Positions 5,428 to 5,932 of a stretch of 5,932 nucleotides of DNA are shown here, piece by piece. This stretch comes from JAHBWI01 sp035715525. GTDB lineage: Bacteria > Nitrospirota > Nitrospiria > Nitrospirales > Nitrospiraceae. The stretch covers positions 1 through 5,932 of the forward strand of contig DASTLA010000259.1 in assembly GCA_035715525.1 (NCBI GenBank), given 5' to 3'. How positions within the stretch are numbered: the stretch's first letter is position 1; every line of letters begins with the position of its first letter. The position numbers and the translations under genes were made by a program. Under the pieces are notes generated by a model. That model did not search any database, was not told the DNA's origin, and saw only the letters and a program-made list of their open reading frames with translations.

Positions 5428-5932
5428 TCACGCGCGGGCTTTGTCCGCGCGCTCCTCGATCTCGCCGGCCAAGAGAATAGCTTCTGCGATCTCGCGCATG
5501 GATTTACGCAGATCCATGCTCTGCCGTTGGATCAGCTTGAATGCCTCTTCTTCGGACAGCCGCTTCGACCGCATCAGGTAGCCCTTCGCTCGTTCCAGCA
5601 GCTTCCTGACCTGCAGCGCTTCCTGCATCTCGAAGGACTTCTCCAGCAACGTCGTATGTTCGATCGAGATGGCCGCCTGATTGGCAATCGCCTGCATCAG
5701 CTTCACCTCCTCGGGTGTGAACGTATGCGGCCGGGAAGTGTACGTATTGATAACCCCAATAGCTTTGTCACGGACCAACATAGGGACGCACAACAGCGAT
5801 GACAACCCTTCTTTCCGGGCGATGTCGGGGTACATGTACGTGTCCTCTTTGGTGACGTCCGGAACGATGATGGGCCGCCGTTCCTGAACGGCATGCCCGC
5901 TGATGCTCTGTCCGACCTTCAGATTCGGCTTT
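5428..5932 (-). CDS. GAF-ANTAR domain transcription antiterminator (5' part outside window)
   Basis: Signal-sensing RNA-binding regulator; the last 167 residues are visible and the frame is open to the right edge. The first ~95 visible residues are the C-terminal half of a GAF domain (VGQSISGHAVQERRPIIVPDV, then LLCVPMLVRDKAIGVINTY and FTPEEVKLMQAIANQAAISIE). A short coiled helix (EHTTLLEKSFEMQEAL) links it to an ANTAR domain at about 107-157, with the expected AKGYLM, EEEAF, QRQSM and REIAEAI positions. ANTAR proteins bind paired hexaloop hairpins in leader RNA and stop terminator formation; AmiR, NasR and EutV are examples. Here the linked leader at 4204-4373 has just such hairpins, making this its probable regulator. 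The GAF ligand, or a phosphorylation or partner input, cannot be told. The chain ends with a basic/acidic tail EERADKARA. No receiver domain is visible, but one could lie upstream of the edge. Confidence 0.93.
   Translation of the reverse strand, partial: KPNLKVGQSISGHAVQERRPIIVPDVTKEDTYMYPDIARKEGLSSLLCVPMLVRDKAIGVINTYTSRPHTFTPEEVKLMQAIANQAAISIEHTTLLEKSFEMQEALQVRKLLERAKGYLMRSKRLSEEEAFKLIQRQSMDLRKSMREIAEAILLAGEIEERADKARA
5431..5451. repeat. GC-rich inverted repeat at the convergent gene ends
   Basis: CGCGCGG (5431-5437) and CCGCGCG (5445-5451) could form a 7-bp stem with a 7-base loop just after the stop of the plus-strand gene and inside the last codons of the ANTAR gene. No T-run follows on either strand, so it is at best a weak terminator or RNA-end structure. 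Confidence 0.35.

Noticed and set aside
1..5932. CRISPR arrays, tRNA or rRNA genes, transposons or prophage parts.
   Set aside because: No spaced repeat array, tRNA-like cloverleaf, transposase or phage gene was seen on either strand.

Overview
The window holds five protein genes in about 5.9 kb of moderately GC-rich bacterial DNA. It is the promoter-proximal part of a urea-uptake operon on the minus strand: outer-membrane porin, then urtA, then urtB, which runs off the left edge. A regulatory leader precedes the porin. Beyond it lie a plus-strand gene for an exported protein of unknown function and, convergent with that, the 3' part of a gene for a GAF-ANTAR RNA-binding antiterminator, cut by the right edge. 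A porin gene next to urea ABC transporter genes recalls urea-using Nitrospira (nitrite oxidisers and comammox). I infer the source as Nitrospira-like from gene content and protein style only; no marker gene is present to prove it.

Layout: 1-1482 (minus) urtB, inner-membrane permease with an exported helical N-terminal extension. 1525-2886 (minus) urtA, substrate-binding protein with a Tat-type signal. 2917-4203 (minus) porin-like beta-barrel ending in Phe. 4204-4479 intergenic, with a minus-strand promoter, two hairpins, a strong intrinsic terminator and a probable divergent plus-strand promoter. 4480-5424 (plus) exported coiled-coil protein. 5428-5932 (minus) GAF-ANTAR regulator.

The most interesting item is the leader of the porin-urtAB operon. 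Read as minus-strand RNA, it has two hairpins with six-base loops, AACGAC and AATGAC. Both loops carry A at position 1 and G at position 4, the described recognition signature for ANTAR proteins. The 3' arm of the second hairpin lies wholly inside the 5' arm of a 14-bp terminator stem that is followed by nine U residues, so the two structures cannot form together. A promoter with a perfect TTGACA -35 box would start transcription about 15 nt before the first hairpin. An ANTAR protein is encoded about 1.1 kb away. The parts fit an ANTAR-controlled antitermination switch: signal sensed by the GAF protein, the regulator holds the second hairpin, the terminator is prevented, and the porin, UrtA and UrtB are expressed. 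The structures are read directly from the sequence; the pairing of regulator and leader is inference.

Together the operon would carry urea (or short amides) through the outer membrane by the porin, capture it with UrtA in the periplasm and move it across the inner membrane through UrtB, with UrtC and the ATPases UrtD and UrtE presumably encoded beyond the left edge.
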